NCBI GenBank assembly: GCA_030220185.1 | Contig: JASPKZ010007298.1 | Location: 124,001-188,000, forward strand | Length of the DNA: 64,000 nucleotides | Direction of reading: 5' to 3' | Source: Diploptera punctata | Taxonomy: Eukaryota; Arthropoda; Insecta; Blattodea; Blaberidae | Part shown: in pieces, positions 34,040 through 46,019 of the stretch | Position numbering within the stretch: position 1 is the stretch's first letter | Layout of the letters: the number at the start of each line of letters is the position of its first letter | Position numbers and translations under genes: made by a program | Notes under the pieces: generated by a model | The model's database searches: none | The model's input: only the letters and a program-made list of their open reading frames with translations | Told to the model about the DNA's origin: nothing

Positions 34040-34545
34040 ATTTTCTGATGATTCTGGCCAGAATTCTAGAAACAAAATATGAAATTATTGTATTGTCACG
34101 GGTCCTTTACAAGTACACAAAGTCTCAAGTCGATCCAATGTTTCTAAGTGGGCGAAAATCGTGTTCAAAAATTCCGTTACATAGATACAAAGACACTTTT
34201 TTTATTTCAGATGATTCTGGCCATGATTTTAGAAACAAAATATGAAATTATTGTATTGTCACGGGTCCTTTATATGTATACAAAGTTTCAAGTCGATCGA
34301 ATGTTACTAAGTGGGTGAAAATCGTGTTCAAAAATTCCGTTACACAGATACAAATACACTTTTTTTTTTATTTTCTGATGATTCTGGCCATGATTTTAGA
34401 AATAAAATATGAAATTATTGTATTGTCACGGGTCTTTTACAAGTATGCAAAGTTTCAAGTCGATCCAATGATTTTAAGTGGGTGAAAATCGCGTTAAAAG
34501 ATTCAGTTACATAGATAGATACAGCTCAAGCTAATATAAACCATG
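34040..34545 (+). repeat. Three-unit tandem repeat, period about 165 bp
   Basis: Units start at 34047, 34210 and 34377, each with 'gatgattctggcca', 'tattgtattgtcacgggtc', 'caagtcgatc' and 'gtgggtgaaaatcg'. Spacings are 163 and 167 bp. The motif style resembles internal repeats of non-autonomous Helitrons, but no Helitron end is visible. Confidence 0.85.
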
Positions 34546-34563
34546 TAAAAAGAAGAAGATATA

Positions 34564-35097
34564 CAGGGCGTAACTAAATTTCCATTACGGATTTTGAGGA
34601 CATGTAGTGGGAACCCTGACGGTTACGTTTACCATGGGGACTCGTGTCCGAAAACATACCTTTTCCCGCTACACGCAAAATACCACAACACACGTTGCTC
34701 TCTCTAACACCTGCTGCTTGTCGTTTGGGTCCACAAGAAGGGCTCGACCTGCTAACGACCTTCGTCAACACAAATGCTGTACCTCCGTACATTTTCTGGT
34801 ACACACGATCACTAATCCTTGGTCCTGCAACATCCGCCGCAGCCATAACCCGCGCCAGTAGATCTTCCTTGGATGCCACAGGAGTTTCGAATATCAGGGA
34901 TTTCATGTGATATAGTAGTCTAGCGGCGTCGAGTTGGTAAAACGTGCAGGGTCTTTTGCGCCGAGAATGCGGGAAAGTTGAACGTGTGTAGCAGGAAAAT
35001 GTTACGTTTCCGGTCATGAAGTTCTATGCTCAACATAACCGTCTTTGTCCCCACTACACGTCCTCAAAGAATGTAATGGGAATTTAGTTATACCCTG
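34564..35097 (-). mobile_element. Mariner/IS630-like deletion derivative (534 bp)
   Basis: TA duplications at 34562-34563 and 35098-35099. The terminal inverted repeats of about 50 bp run from CAGGGCGTAACTAAATTTCC inward to 'gaggacatgtagtggg'. Inside, the minus-strand frame (34574-35017) keeps a transposase C-terminal segment. Catalytic region absent, so it depended on another element's enzyme. Confidence 0.85.
34574..35017 (-). pseudogene. Transposase C-terminal remnant in deletion derivative
   Basis: A 147-codon open frame containing TPVASKEDLLARVMAAADV and 'ISDRVYQKM', a pattern I associate with the C-terminus of Tc1/mariner-like transposases ('TPV.sEeDLLARv.AAadv...I.drVyqnM'). Residues before it come from the other end of the element and are not in a natural protein order. 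No catalytic Asp residues. The frame fills most of the element and its end lies within the inverted repeat. Confidence 0.6.
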
Positions 35098-35329
35098 TAT
35101 TTTGGAGAAAATATTCTAGGAGGCAGTGGAGTGTCACGACTAGAGATGAACAATTAATTCGTAAAACAGGATATCAGCGAATGGTTGATGCGAGATTGTA
35201 CATCACGTCAAGGGAAGGGGGTTAGATATAATCCACAAACGAAGTGAATGAAAGCAGTAGGTATTTCATACGTCATGACTATTCCTTTATTGTCAGGTAG
35301 TATGCCATTGTATCGCTTGCAATTCCCCG

Positions 35330-35795
35330 TGCCCCCCTTCGTCGTGACCTTTTATTCTCTTCATCTGTGGACTATACTTTTCTGTACCGTCTGGTTACAG
35401 CAACAGTTTACAATAACCACTTTGTAAGTAAGCCTGAATCCCGCTCTTGTTTACATCTCACTTCTGTTCAGAGTTCATAATGACCTCTACTGTTGAAGTT
35501 TATTCAACCTCGCGTCATGGAAAGAGAGGTTTCATCTCTAGTCATGACTTAAAATTTGACTCAGAACCGAAGAAAATCCTTGCAGTTAATTAGCATTAAC
35601 CTATTCGCTTCAGTACATTTTTCCAGAAACCGGATTTTAGTTACCGTAAATTATATTGTCTATTTTCAGACATTCAAAACAAACAGAAAATAACGGTACT
35701 TCAGATCACAATAAGAGTGAAGACAAAAACACATTCATCTACTATTCATAAATGTTAACAGAATATTACCCTGCCAAGGGATGTACAAAAAGATG
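35330..35795 (+). repeat. Direct repeat DR, copy 1
   Basis: About 460 bp that aligns with 36780-37205, e.g. 'gaatcccgctcttgtttaca', 'agttaattagcattaaccta', 'aaattatattgtctatttt'. I estimate roughly 85-90 percent identity by eye. No coding capacity; family unknown. Confidence 0.75.
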
Positions 35796-35952
35796 GGTCA
35801 TCCACAGATTCTATCAACTGATCGGGAAACTTCGTGAGCGCTCGCAGAAGCCGTATTTACATCAACATGTTTTCAGTAATTGTACTGAGTTGTTTGCTAG
35901 TTAACGCAGTGCACACTCAAGCAACATGAAAGAGAGAGCTTGGCTTAGTGTT

Positions 35953-36020
35953 TCTGTGGTCGAGAGGTTTAACAGACATCATCTGCGTTCGTAACCTCGC
36001 GGGTTCGATTCCCGTTCTAC
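35953..36020 (+). other. tRNA-like sequence with box A and box B
   Basis: 'tgtggtcgagaggttt' (box-A-like, Ser/Leu type) and GGTTCGATTCC (36002-36012) are about 35 bp apart. I could not pair an acceptor stem, so it is a decayed tRNA or a SINE head. Another B-box-like piece with 'ccgtagctcag' lies at 36638-36705. Confidence 0.4.
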
Positions 36021-36779
36021 TTTTTATTCAACTGAATGTTAGAATAGCATTTCGCCTGTAATATAGTTTCATATTTAATTTTATATTTGAGTTTTATGGC
36101 TTTAATGCAAAAACATAAATTTAAACCTCCTTCTAATAAATAAATGAGGAAAGAAAATAATATTTTCTAAATTGAAAAGTTTAACAAAAACAAAATCAAT
36201 AGCGGTTGCATGAATCCTCAGCATCTATTACCGCTCTCAATCAGCGGGGCATTGAGGTCGCCTTGTGCATATGAGCTTCTGTGTGCGCTGAGCCATGTTA
36301 AAACTCGATATGATTCATTATAAATAAACTTGTTGCTTTTGCGCAGACGTCTGCGCATCACATTCTGTTGAATACAATACATTGAAATTACCTAGAGCAA
36401 ACCCTGAATGTTCTAAATATAATTGCTACAATAACGACATTAAGATTGATTTAATTCAAATGTAAAAATAAAATGTTGTATTTAACTCATAAAACATTTT
36501 AATACAAATATAACGAAAAAATGCATAATTGAGGACGCAAACATGCGACCTTCATTAACAGAAACAGTGACTGCAATGCTTTGCCGCTGACCTAACAGGA
36601 CACGTGTGAATTTCTTCAGTTCATGCCACATTACACCGTAGCTCAGGGACTGCACAATTATGACTAGTTTCTTAGTTTGAATCCAGCGCTCTGCCTAGTA
36701 GAATTTAGAAGAAATGTGCTTTCAAGAGATGACTTTTTTTTTCTAAGGTTGTACATGACGTCAAAGACAAGGGGTTAGA

Positions 36780-37205
36780 GTAGTTTTTTGTACTATCTGG
36801 TCACAGCAACAGTTTAGAATAACCACTTTGTATGGAAGTCTGAATCCCGCTCTTGTTTACATCTCACCTCTGTTCAGAATTCATAGTGACCTCTACTGTT
36901 GAAGTTTAGTCAACCTCGCTTCATGGAAGGAGAGGTTTCATCTGTGGTCATGACTTAAAAGTTGACTCAGAACCAAAGATAATCTTTGCAGTTAATTAGC
37001 ATTAACCTATTCGTTTCAGGTTTAAATGCGCAATACATTTTCCCAGAAACCAGATTTAAGTCACAGTAAATTATATTGTCTATTTTAGACATTCAAAACA
37101 AACAAAAGATAACGGTACTTGAGATCACAATAAGGGTGAAGGCAAAAACAAATTTCTCTACTATCCATAAATGTTAACAAAATATTATCCTGCCAAGCGA
37201 TGTGC
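36780..37205 (+). repeat. Direct repeat DR, copy 2
   Basis: Second copy of 35330-35795 in the same orientation, 1.4 kb downstream. Both start near a 'gtacat(c)acgtcaa' phrase and end at 'cctgccaag(g/c)gatgt'. Confidence 0.75.
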
Positions 37206-37624
37206 AAAATATTGCAAAATGTATGACGGCTGAATTAAAGGAGTGTACCTCGTCTTCTGAGTTAAAGGCCATTTAACTCCCGGCGAGTCTACCTCGTCCT
37301 TTGAGGCGAATGGGTTAAGATAGTAATACTTATATTAGATTTCATTTCTGTGGAGCCAGCCGCAAATAACATGAATTACATAATATAGGCCTAATACAGA
37401 TGTGCAACATATCATAGTTGGTTTAGGCAATGTGTTATAAACTGAATGACAGCAAATTCTATTCTCGTTGGAGTCAGGATGTTTTAAGTGGCCTAAAATA
37501 TCTGGAGGCATTTTGTCCCCGAGATCAACTGAGACTCTAACTGAAATGAAAACCAGATGCATGTTCTGGGGATCTCATAGAGCTGGGAACCAGTCTGACA
37601 TCTTGTTTCGATTGTCTAGAATGT

Positions 37625-37695
37625 GACAGCCTTAACCTCACACTACCCCAAGAGCGTCCTAAGCCTGTAATGAAATCACTTAACCTTCATGTAAT
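37625..37695 (+). mobile_element. SINE-B fragment, 3' part
   Basis: 'agccttaacctcacactacc' through 'tgaaatcacttaacc' matches the 3' part of SINE-B (26132-26200 reversed). Short and diverged. Confidence 0.45.
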
Positions 37696-37732
37696 ATAAC
37701 ACATTAAGCTTTAAGAATATAATTATTATGTT

Positions 37733-38402
37733 GACTATTTAACTCATGCCCAAAATGGGAGTCAATGACCAATCACGTTTCCATGAATTTTGATTTACAA
37801 CCAATGACAGTCGTGTTTCACCTCACTCTTTATCGAATTCTCTTTAGCAGATCTTGCTTTATGATAAAAAAAGCTCCTACTTTTTAATGTTCTGAACGGT
37901 CATATCATTATTTTGCTGTGGCTTCTATCCAATAAATACATTGAATATAGCAAATAATTAATAGATTCCTTCGAACTACACATTTGTTAATAATTGTGTG
38001 TTCAATAATTGTGTTTTAAATAATGATTTTACTGAGTTATTTACTAAAAAAATAAATTAATAATATATAATGTTGGTTATAATATACAGTTTAATGTGTT
38101 TCATTTTCTCTCCACTAAAAGGCATTCTTACAATATTGCGATTCTATTTGGCAATAAATAATGTGATCAAGTTGCGGTGAATAAACAAATGAAACATAAC
38201 CACACATTTCTGATTTGTTTTCAAACATCGCCGTTTACATTAAATATATAAATATTTTAAAATACCGGTAACTATATTTAAATAATGATTTTTCAGTAAA
38301 CAGCTTAATTTTATTCGTTAAATACGGTAGTCCTAACAAATGCCACTTTTGATTTACAAATTCAACGATGATTTGGAAGTCACTCTGACATTTCTTATGA
38401 TA
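37733..38402 (-). mobile_element. Solo arm of the foldback family, opposite orientation
   Basis: Begins 'gactatttaactcatgccc' and ends 'cttatgata', matching the right arm of 22201-23917, with an internal deletion near the outer hairpin (38350-38395). Confidence 0.75.
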
Positions 38403-38464
38403 AAGACATTTTCCTCTCAGAGCTAAGCCTTAAAGTACGAGCCACCACTTGTGGAAGGTTTCTT

Positions 38465-39200
38465 CTTCTTCTTCTTCTTCTTCACTTCACGGGCTAGGCA
38501 AAATGCCTGTTCCGCCACACAGTTGTTCTGTCCATCTTTTCACTGTCCTTCCTACATTCCTTGAACCTCTTGGCTTATAGTTAAATGTTGCTTTTGGTAG
38601 TCTTGTTACATTCATTCTTTCTACATGTCTAAACCACTTTTCTCTATATCCTTTGATTATATAATTTAATGGATATATATTTAACTCGGTTCTTATGTCT
38701 TTATTCTTTAACCGATCCATTCTTGTGCAGCCTTTTGTTGTTCTAAGGAAGTTCATTTCTACACTTTATATTTTACTTTGTAATTTTTTGGTCATTACCC
38801 AAGTTTCAGTCCCATAAAGTAATGCAGGAACTGCCAATGTTTTATAAAATTTCAATCTAGTATCTCTTCTTGTTTCGTTATTTAATGTTTTATGTATAGT
38901 TCACATATAATTTGAAATCTTGACAGTTTCACATTTACGTCCTTTCAGTTTTTGTGTTTATAGTAAAATTACAACCCAAATAATTAAAATGCGCTACTTG
39001 TTCCAGAGATTTGTTGTCTATTATGATTTTTGATCTTATATGTTCACTTCCCCAAAATGCCATTATTTTTGTTTTTTCCTTTGATATTTTAAAATCATAT
39101 TCTTGGCATAACTGATTTAATTGATGTAAAGAGTACTGCAAATTATTTTCATTTTCTTGAATAATAACCACATCGTCAGCATTAAACGGCATTAAATTAA
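38465..39200 (-). pseudogene. LINE reverse transcriptase with catalytic box, GAA-tailed family
   Basis: On the minus strand the frame from 39192 reads 'MPFNADDVVIIQ', the reverse-transcriptase catalytic box with both Asp kept. It continues with EYDFKISKEKTKIMAFWGSE and 'FNYLGCNF'. After frameshifts (38935-38760) comes 'MNFLRTTKGCTRMDRLKNKD', then 'KWFRHVERMNVTRLPKA' and a terminal GR-rich block. The 3' end is marked by (GAA)n on the LINE strand (38461-38483). 5' truncated just upstream of the active site. Same family as 5105, 45288 and 52923. Confidence 0.8.
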
Positions 39201-40804
39201 GTAAGATTTAACGAGGTATATTTACTAATCTTGTCATGAGTTATTATACGGGTTAAACTATCTTCCAGCCTAAATATCTGGGTTCACTATCCAGTAGATA
39301 GCGACTAGAAGCTCAATATTGAAATTTTAACCTGACTGTTAGCCCGTGAAGAACTTTTAAAAATTATACTGCGCGAGATACCTATGGGGACCACTTCTTC
39401 CAAGCAAAGTTCCATTTTTAATGTAAACAAATCAGTTATATTACAGCATTTTCATTGGTAGAGTAATGATTTTACCAACAAGCGTGTAATAAAATGTAGT
39501 TCGCTCTACAACTCTCGAAATAAAGGAAATAGAAATAATAAAAATGTATACCTTCTAGCACGTGTCTATTTAAGTTATAGGGGAGAATCTTAAAATATAT
39601 GTTTACAATTTGAATATATTAAATAAGCATTGTTATATTCTTCGCACACGCAATGCAGAACGTTGGTATTTCTATTGTTTCGAAATGGCTGCTTTCTGTA
39701 TAATTTCTTAAAACATTGGAAATTAAACCATTTGAAAAGCGTAGGGAAACAAATTATATAGAATGATTTCAAACGCTTTAGTGAAAAAATATCCTATATT
39801 AGTCATTGTGGACATAGCAGAATATAGAGGTGAGTCAACATAGACCAGAGGCCTATGTTCTGCTGTAATGAAATTGCAAATAAAGGATATATATCGGCAT
39901 CATGGAAAAAGCGTATACGTCTGATTAGGTAGGCCCATATATAATTTTTGTCATAAATAAATAAATAAGGAATGGCAGATCCTAATTATTGGTACCATCT
40001 TACCTTGTATTACATCTTATTTCTCGTAACATACGATGTTGCTTAAGAACAATGTTTCTATCGATGACAGTTCTTTACACAATTCAATCATGTGGCGGCT
40101 TAAATTAGCACCACGATTTTCTAATGGACGGAATCGGCGGAGTATTACGTTATGCAAGTTTGTTTACAGCACAACTGGAACTTAGCTCGGAATTAAAGAC
40201 TGTCCGCTCTTTAAGTGATCCTCATCAAAAGAAAGCCATGTGACCTGCTCGCTTTTCATTGGTTATGGACACCACGTACATTGTAGAAGCAATAAGTAAG
40301 CGAAAAAGTAGTTCCCATCATTAAATTAAAAGTCCTCTGAATAAACTTGTTACTGTTCGTGAATGAAAAAAATAATATTCAAAACATTGCAAGCATTCTA
40401 AAATATGCCTAATCCATAATTATAACATAAAATAGTTTATTACATATGGGTGATGTATTTGAGTTGATTCTCATGAAACGAAATGGCTGATAGTGTCGAG
40501 TTTTCTGTTGCTGTGTCATCTCTCTGTCAAAAATTACAGTAGGCCTAATTGTGGCGCGAATGCCGGAAGGATACAATTGGCGTTTGTTGATATTAAGATC
40601 AGAAATAAGAAATAGAAAGAAAGAAACTATAAGAGCGGATAAGGTATAGTATAGAAGAGTATTGTCGTACCATCCGGTTGCTGTCTTTATATGTATATAT
40701 GTGTCAGCACATAAGTGGCCAAAATTTTCGTTTTCGACACAAACTTTAAGATACTTTATTATATTTTGTGCACTGCATAATTATGAATGCTCCATTCAAT
40801 GAAG
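39201..40804. other. No recognised gene
   Basis: Short frames only. A weak inverted pair ('atggggaccacttcttcc' at about 39383, 'gcgaaaaagtagttcccat' at about 40301) might bound a 0.93-kb element, but I found no target duplication. Confidence 0.35.
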
Positions 40805-41112
40805 GCAGTTTAACCTCTCACCTTATAGTTAATTTTACATGCCACACGTCATCCGGGTCTTACAGTGTCACGACCTGTCGACAGAGGGTTTTTAACTATG
40901 GATCATTTACATATTTTTTGTTTATCACATAAGGAGATGGGCCTCCCCGAATGAGTGATCAGTCTCATGTCAAGGCCTTCAAGACAGCAATGCTAAAATG
41001 AAACACACTTTTCACATACAGCCCATAAACATGGAGAACATGATAATGATGATTATGATAGCCATATGATATTTGGGGACCGTTTGAGCCTTAAAGTTTC
41101 CTGACATTTTTG
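40805..41112 (-). mobile_element. SINE-A2 copy, 5'-truncated, minus strand
   Basis: Carries the alternative tail ('catgccacacgtcatccggg', 'aactatggatcat', 'gaatgagtgatcag') and the junction into the SINE-A body ('atatttggggaccgtttgag', 'aaagtttcctgacat'). The tRNA-like head is missing. Confidence 0.7.
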
Positions 41113-41639
41113 TATTATTATGAATGTAAAAAGCAATAAATACGAGTACCTAGGGGTACTGGGGGACAAAGTTGGGATTAACTGACATCGGGACTGTCGG
41201 CAATCTGCATAGCTACCCGAAAAAAGATGGTTTCGACAAAAATCTCATTAATTTCAATGATTCCGTATACTATGGATTCGACACTAGTTTTAGTTTGTTT
41301 GTATATGTCATCCCATCTACCTATGGTTGCTAAGGATGAAACTTGAGTTTGAAAGTCATCCTGACTGATACCAACATGCTTTCTCTATAATGGCGTCTTT
41401 TCTTTGTTGGGAGTTACTTACACCAAGTTAATTTAGTTATGTGTATTTCCCAATGATGTCATGAATGGTATGCGGTGAAAATACCGACCCAATGAGACAG
41501 CTAGCAGGTAAGTAACATTACTAGGATGAAGATCGATGAATTTTGCTTAGAAGCCTATTTATTCAGGCTTAAGGAAATTTTATGAGTCAGAAAATCTTCA
41601 GTCTTAGGACCCAAGGCTTAAAGTCCGTCCCGGAGGACT

Positions 41640-41760
41640 TGCTCCTTGGATTTTTCCATCCTAAAAAAATACATCGACCACGGCCGGGTTTGAACACGCG
41701 ACCCTCGGGACCAGAGACAAGGAACCGTAATAACTAGTCCACCGCGACTGATACCAATCA
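41640..41760 (-). mobile_element. Possible tRNA-headed SINE (type D), minus strand
   Basis: On the minus strand 'cagtcgcggtggactagtta' (box-A-like) and TGTTCAAACCC (41685-41695, box-B-like) are followed by 'gtggtcgatgtattttttt'. Only one copy is seen here, so the family is unproven. Confidence 0.45.
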
Positions 41761-41844
41761 GCTTAGCCACCCGAAACTAAAGGCCTAAACTTTTAAAATT
41801 ATATTCCGTTCGCTTTTCCGTTCTGTAGGTTACAAAGGTAAAGA

Positions 41845-42060
41845 TTATAGAGGTAAAGTGATTCCACAATAGACCATAGAAGACCCTTGCGGTGATTTAA
41901 GGGCCCCACATTTTTACAGAATCAGCAAATGTCATTATTTATTTATTTAGCCTGGTGGAGTTAAGGTCATGTGGCCTTCTCTTCCACTCACCAGGATAAA
42001 CATATACTACATCAGAATATAACAATCACAATTAACTCTAATATTAAATACTAAAAATGA
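41845..42060 (-). mobile_element. SINE-B fragment next to CR1/L2-like LINE 3' end
   Basis: 41845-41930 matches the SINE-B 3' region ('taaagtgattccacaatag'). 41936-42060 on the minus strand matches the LINE 3' UTR at 25200, including the hairpin context 'ggccacatgaccttaactcc' and a TAAA tail. Both are truncated. Confidence 0.5.
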
Positions 42061-42219
42061 AGCTTTGATAAAGAAGATAATATCTACAGTGCGATCAGTA
42101 TAGCACTGGACAACAGACGTGGGGATTTCACTATACACTGCTGACGCACTCGTGGCGGGAAACGGACAGCGGTGATACAACCACACACATTTTCGTAACT
42201 ATTTTACTCACCACCTTTA

Positions 42220-42405
42220 TTAAAGCAGGTGCTGGAACTGTTCACCTTCGTTGTCCATACAGATTGACATCTCTTTATATAATTTGTTGTACAGATTATG
42301 GACTGTTAAACGTGACGAAATTTTTACACCCGGGAATCGTGTTTCAAAAAATCTTCGTACTTGGCTGGCTGACTGAGTTAAATATTGACATAAATAAATA
42401 CACAT
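42220..42405 (-). pseudogene. DUF4817-type transposase N-terminal fragment
   Basis: Contains 'QSASQVRRFFETRFPGVK' and ISSRLTVHNLYNKLYKE, matching the helix-turn-helix segment of the protein at 31460-32173 (RRFQVNYPGVRVPSREAVRL). The rest of the protein is replaced by unrelated sequence. Confidence 0.6.
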
Positions 42406-42967
42406 TGTTCAGTATAAAAGTTATTAGCTATTATACAGTTTACACTTTACACTTATACACGCGTCATTCAGTTTAAACTTATACACAACTGTTTTATAAG
42501 ATACAAATCTTAAAATTGAAATGACACATACACGCCATTCAGTACACAAGAAAAAGTGAGCGAGCACCATATCCACTCGAAGCACACAATCTGACTGCGA
42601 CCGTGAATGCGTGGGATATGCTTATATACTACTGAGTCTGCGCACTTTTCAAGTCCCGTGTCTCCACGTGTAAGCCTTCGTCACCACATAGCACAAACCA
42701 CGGGTCTGTTGGCCAATGCTATACTGATCGCACTGTATTATATTACGATCTATAATACAACCGTGTTAATGATGGTTAAGATTAAAACTAGAACTGATAA
42801 TAACATGTAATTATGCAAGATAAATTAAATTGTTGGTAGACTGTCCCTGTCTAATGTATATAAAAAATAAAGAAAAGTAATTAGACATAGAAAACTAATT
42901 TTACGGTTATTCAATATTTAAACAAATGAAAATATTTGTTAATCTTAATATTATTTTCGTAAATAAC

Positions 42968-43745
42968 TAGCTAATACCCGGCGTGCGCTGCTACGCCTAA
43001 ATAAATGGAAATTAATGTGTGTTTATGTTTAGTTGAATAAGTAGATGGAAAAATAATTATAAATTTACATTTTTAGATACCCCGTGCTGTTTATCCGGCG
43101 TTGTCCGGGAATCTACTCATCCCGATCTTCTTGGCATAAATGAGCTGAAAGACAAAAAATGATGTACTTCTTATGATTAGTTGAATAAGTAAAATGAAAA
43201 ATAACAATAAATGTATATCGTAATAATTTTAAGATTCCCCGTGCTGATTACCCGGTGTTCCCCGGGAATCTACTTATCTCGATCTTCTTGGCATAAATGA
43301 GCTAAAATACAACATTCGTTATTGTGAGTTATCCGTAAAAGAATACCCGCCGTGTGCTGCTATGCTTGCACAGGAATCTACGTACTTGTCTCGACCTTCT
43401 TGGCATCAATGAAAGACAAAAATGGTTATTGTGAGTTATCCGTAAGAGATAAAGATATGCTGTCGCAGACTTTGTTGAAGAGCTTTTTGAGATATTCAAT
43501 TCTGTGTTCATTAATTTTGTGTATTTCTTATGGTTTAGGCAGCGTAAGCCATTTAAGCGTCCAAAGAGTTACTTTTTTCAAGTTTTACACTACAAAGGGC
43601 GATTTTTAAGGGTGTAGGAGTTGAGTATCACAAATCTCTTATAGCCTATGTTTATCCCGGAAATCTCCTGAACATTTTGAAAAAAGCCCCATCACAATCG
43701 GATCAACAGCATGGCCGCGCATAAAGTACAAACAAACAAACATTT
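42968..43745 (-). mobile_element. Helitron-like element 1 (non-autonomous)
   Basis: On the minus strand the 3' end reads GGCGtagcagcgcaCGCC-type hairpin, then 'gggtattagCTAG', followed by T: a subterminal hairpin and CTRR end inserted 5' of T, as in Helitrons. The 5' side starts with 'tgtttgtttgtttgtac' near 43745. Internal repeats of about 170-180 bp around 'gatcttcttggcataaatga' and 'cccgggaatctac' (43105, 43285, 43395) form a small minisatellite. No helicase or Rep gene. Confidence 0.75.
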
Positions 43746-43784
43746 TATAATCAATTGAGTTCGTGTTTACTTAATTAAAATCCA

Positions 43785-44010
43785 TATTTATTAATTAAAT
43801 AAAAAATAAAACTTAGTTTTATTTGATTTTCATATTTATTAAGATAGCTGTCACTGAATTATATCTTAATAAACATGAAAATCATTTTTTAACATGTCTG
43901 AAGAAGGTACAGTGTGCCGAAACAGCTGTTACTGAGTTATATCTTAATAAATATGAAAATCAAATAAAACCAAGTTTTATTTTTATTTAATTAATAAACA
44001 TTTTATAGAT
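43785..44010. repeat. Palindromic MITE-like repeat
   Basis: Arms of about 60-70 bp ('tttgattttcatatttatta' and its complement at about 43955-43975, extending to 'ttaattaaataaa' on each side) around a loop with 'gtctgaagaaggtacagtg'. A second partial arm copy lies inside the loop (43865-43885). Confidence 0.65.
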
Positions 44011-44074
44011 TAGAATTAATGTATTAATTGTTAAAAGAGTACTATCAGTGAGATGTATAAGTTAGTTTATTATT

Positions 44075-44295
44075 AAACGGGTTGTCAGCAATTTGTGATG
44101 GCCGCCTTTACATCCAGAACGCACTGTAGGTCTTGTACTCATTTAGAGTTAAAGGCTGAGTCTTCTCCTCGGACATGGTGCAGTCAGAAGATTTAGCTTA
44201 AGCTTTTTAAAAATACTAACCCCCATCGTAACTCGTACTCTTGACTTTCAGTTTGTAGTATATTACCATAATTAACTATGCTACCTCCTGCCTCC
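44075..44295 (-). mobile_element. SINE-B copy, diverged, minus strand
   Basis: Matches SINE-B at 26205-26430 ('gggttgtcagcaatttgtga', 'ggccgcctttacatccagaa'), with degraded promoter boxes near 44230-44290. Confidence 0.65.
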
Positions 44296-44899
44296 AATTA
44301 TGAGTGTAATAATCAGTAAGTAGGTAATATTTTGTATGAAACTAGAAATGGTTTCTGCTTATTATTAATTTCCAAACTATTAATTGAATATTCCGTGAAA
44401 CCATTTAATCCCTGTTTAAGTGGCCATATATAACGTACGCATTTTATTGTCTGAACGTAGCATTGTTTGTAAATTAGGAAAAGAGTACAGTACATGCCAC
44501 TTACTGGTAATACACAGAGATATTCTGCATTCATCACTAATTACAAATACTCTTTAATGCTTTCAATATTATGACCCTCTCTTTGCATTCCAACTTGATG
44601 TAGTTTTAATTGAACCCTATGGGCCGCTCTCAGCTTCTATTTATATATGAGCATATGTTCTAATTGCCACAAATACGCTTCGAAAGAGAATCGTTTGAAG
44701 CTGTATTGACAATATTATAATAAGATTAATACAATAATGTGCTGCTCTAAATTAAATTAGATTTCCTTTTGATAATTACAATTTGTATAACTAGGCTCTT
44801 CAAAGATGTTTTGACCTTATTTATTATTTCATCTCAACTTAAGTATTCAGTAAATATTCACAATTATACTCTACGATAGAAATCCCGTATATTACATGT

Positions 44900-46019
44900 A
44901 ATAAATAAAAATGAATGTTTGTTTGTTTGTTTGTTCGTAGTTCATGCGCGGCCATACCGTTCATCCAATTGTGATGGGGCTTTCTGTAAAATGTTCAGCT
45001 GATCACCGGAATGAACATAGGCTATAAGAGAGTTGTGATACTCAACTCTTACATCCTTAAAAATCGCCCTTTGTAGTGAAAAACGTGGAAAACCATAACA
45101 AATACATAAAATTAATGTACACAGAAATTAATATCTCAAAAAGCTCTACAAAAAAGTCCGCGGCAGCATATGTTTATCTCTTACGGATAACTCACAATAA
45201 CCATTTTTGTCTTTCATTGATGCCAAGAAGATCGAGACAAGTACATAGATTCCTGCGCAAGCATAGCAGCACATGGCGGGTATTCTTCTTCTGCACTTCA
45301 CGGGTTAAGCAAATTGCCTGTTCCGCCTCATAGTTGTCCTGTCCATCTTTTCATTGGCCTTCCTACATTCCTTGAACCTCTTGGCTAGTAGTTGAATGCT
45401 GCTTTTGGTAATCTTGTTGCATTAATTATTTCTACTTGTCTAAACCACTTTTCTCTATATTCTTTGATTTTACCATTCAATGGTGAATGGCGGGCATTCT
45501 TTTATGGATAACTCACAATAACGAATTTTGTTATGTAGCTCATTTATGCCAAGAAGATCGAGATAAGTAGATTCCCGAGCAACACCAGGTAATCAGCACG
45601 GGGAATCTTAAAATAATTACGATATACATTTATAATCATTTTTTCATTTTACTTATTCAACTAATCATAAGAGATACATTAATTTTCTTCTTTCAGCTCA
45701 TTTATGCCAAGAAGATCGGGAAGAGTAGATTCCCGGACAAAGCCGGGTAAACAGTACGGGGTATGTAAAAATAATTATGATATAAAGTTTTCCTCTTACT
45801 TATTTAACTAAACATAAAACACATTAATTTTCGTATTTCAGCTCGTTTATATCAAGAAGATCGTGATAAGTAGATTCCCGGGCAACGCCGGGTTATCAAC
45901 ACGGTGTATCTAAAAATATAAATTTATAATTATTTTTCCTGTTACTTATTCAACTAAACATAAAATCACATTAATTTTCATTTATTTAGGCGTAGCAGCG
46001 CACGCCGGGTATTAGCTCG
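44900..46019 (+). mobile_element. Helitron-like element 2 with nested LINE fragment
   Basis: 5' side 'tgtttgtttgtttgttcgta' and 'catgcgcggccataccg'. Internal repeats start at about 45215, 45545, 45703 and 45846 ('gccaagaagatcg', 'agtagattcccg'). The 3' end is the hairpin 'ggcgtagcagcgcacgcc' with 'gggtattagctcg' at 46019 (CTCG in place of CTAG), followed by T. Opposite orientation to element 1. No Rep/helicase gene. Confidence 0.75.
45288..45486 (-). mobile_element. LINE 3' fragment with 15-bp target duplication, inside Helitron 2
   Basis: ATGGCGGGTATTCTT (45273-45287) and ATGGCGGGCATTCTT (45487-45501) flank 199 bp that match the 3' ends at 38465 and 5105. It is a heavily 5'-truncated retrotransposition event. 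The Helitron sequence continues on each side. Confidence 0.85.

Noticed and set aside
39383..40320. Possible TIR element with ATGGGGACCACTT ends
   Set aside because: The inverted pair is only about 14 of 18, with no target duplication and no second copy.
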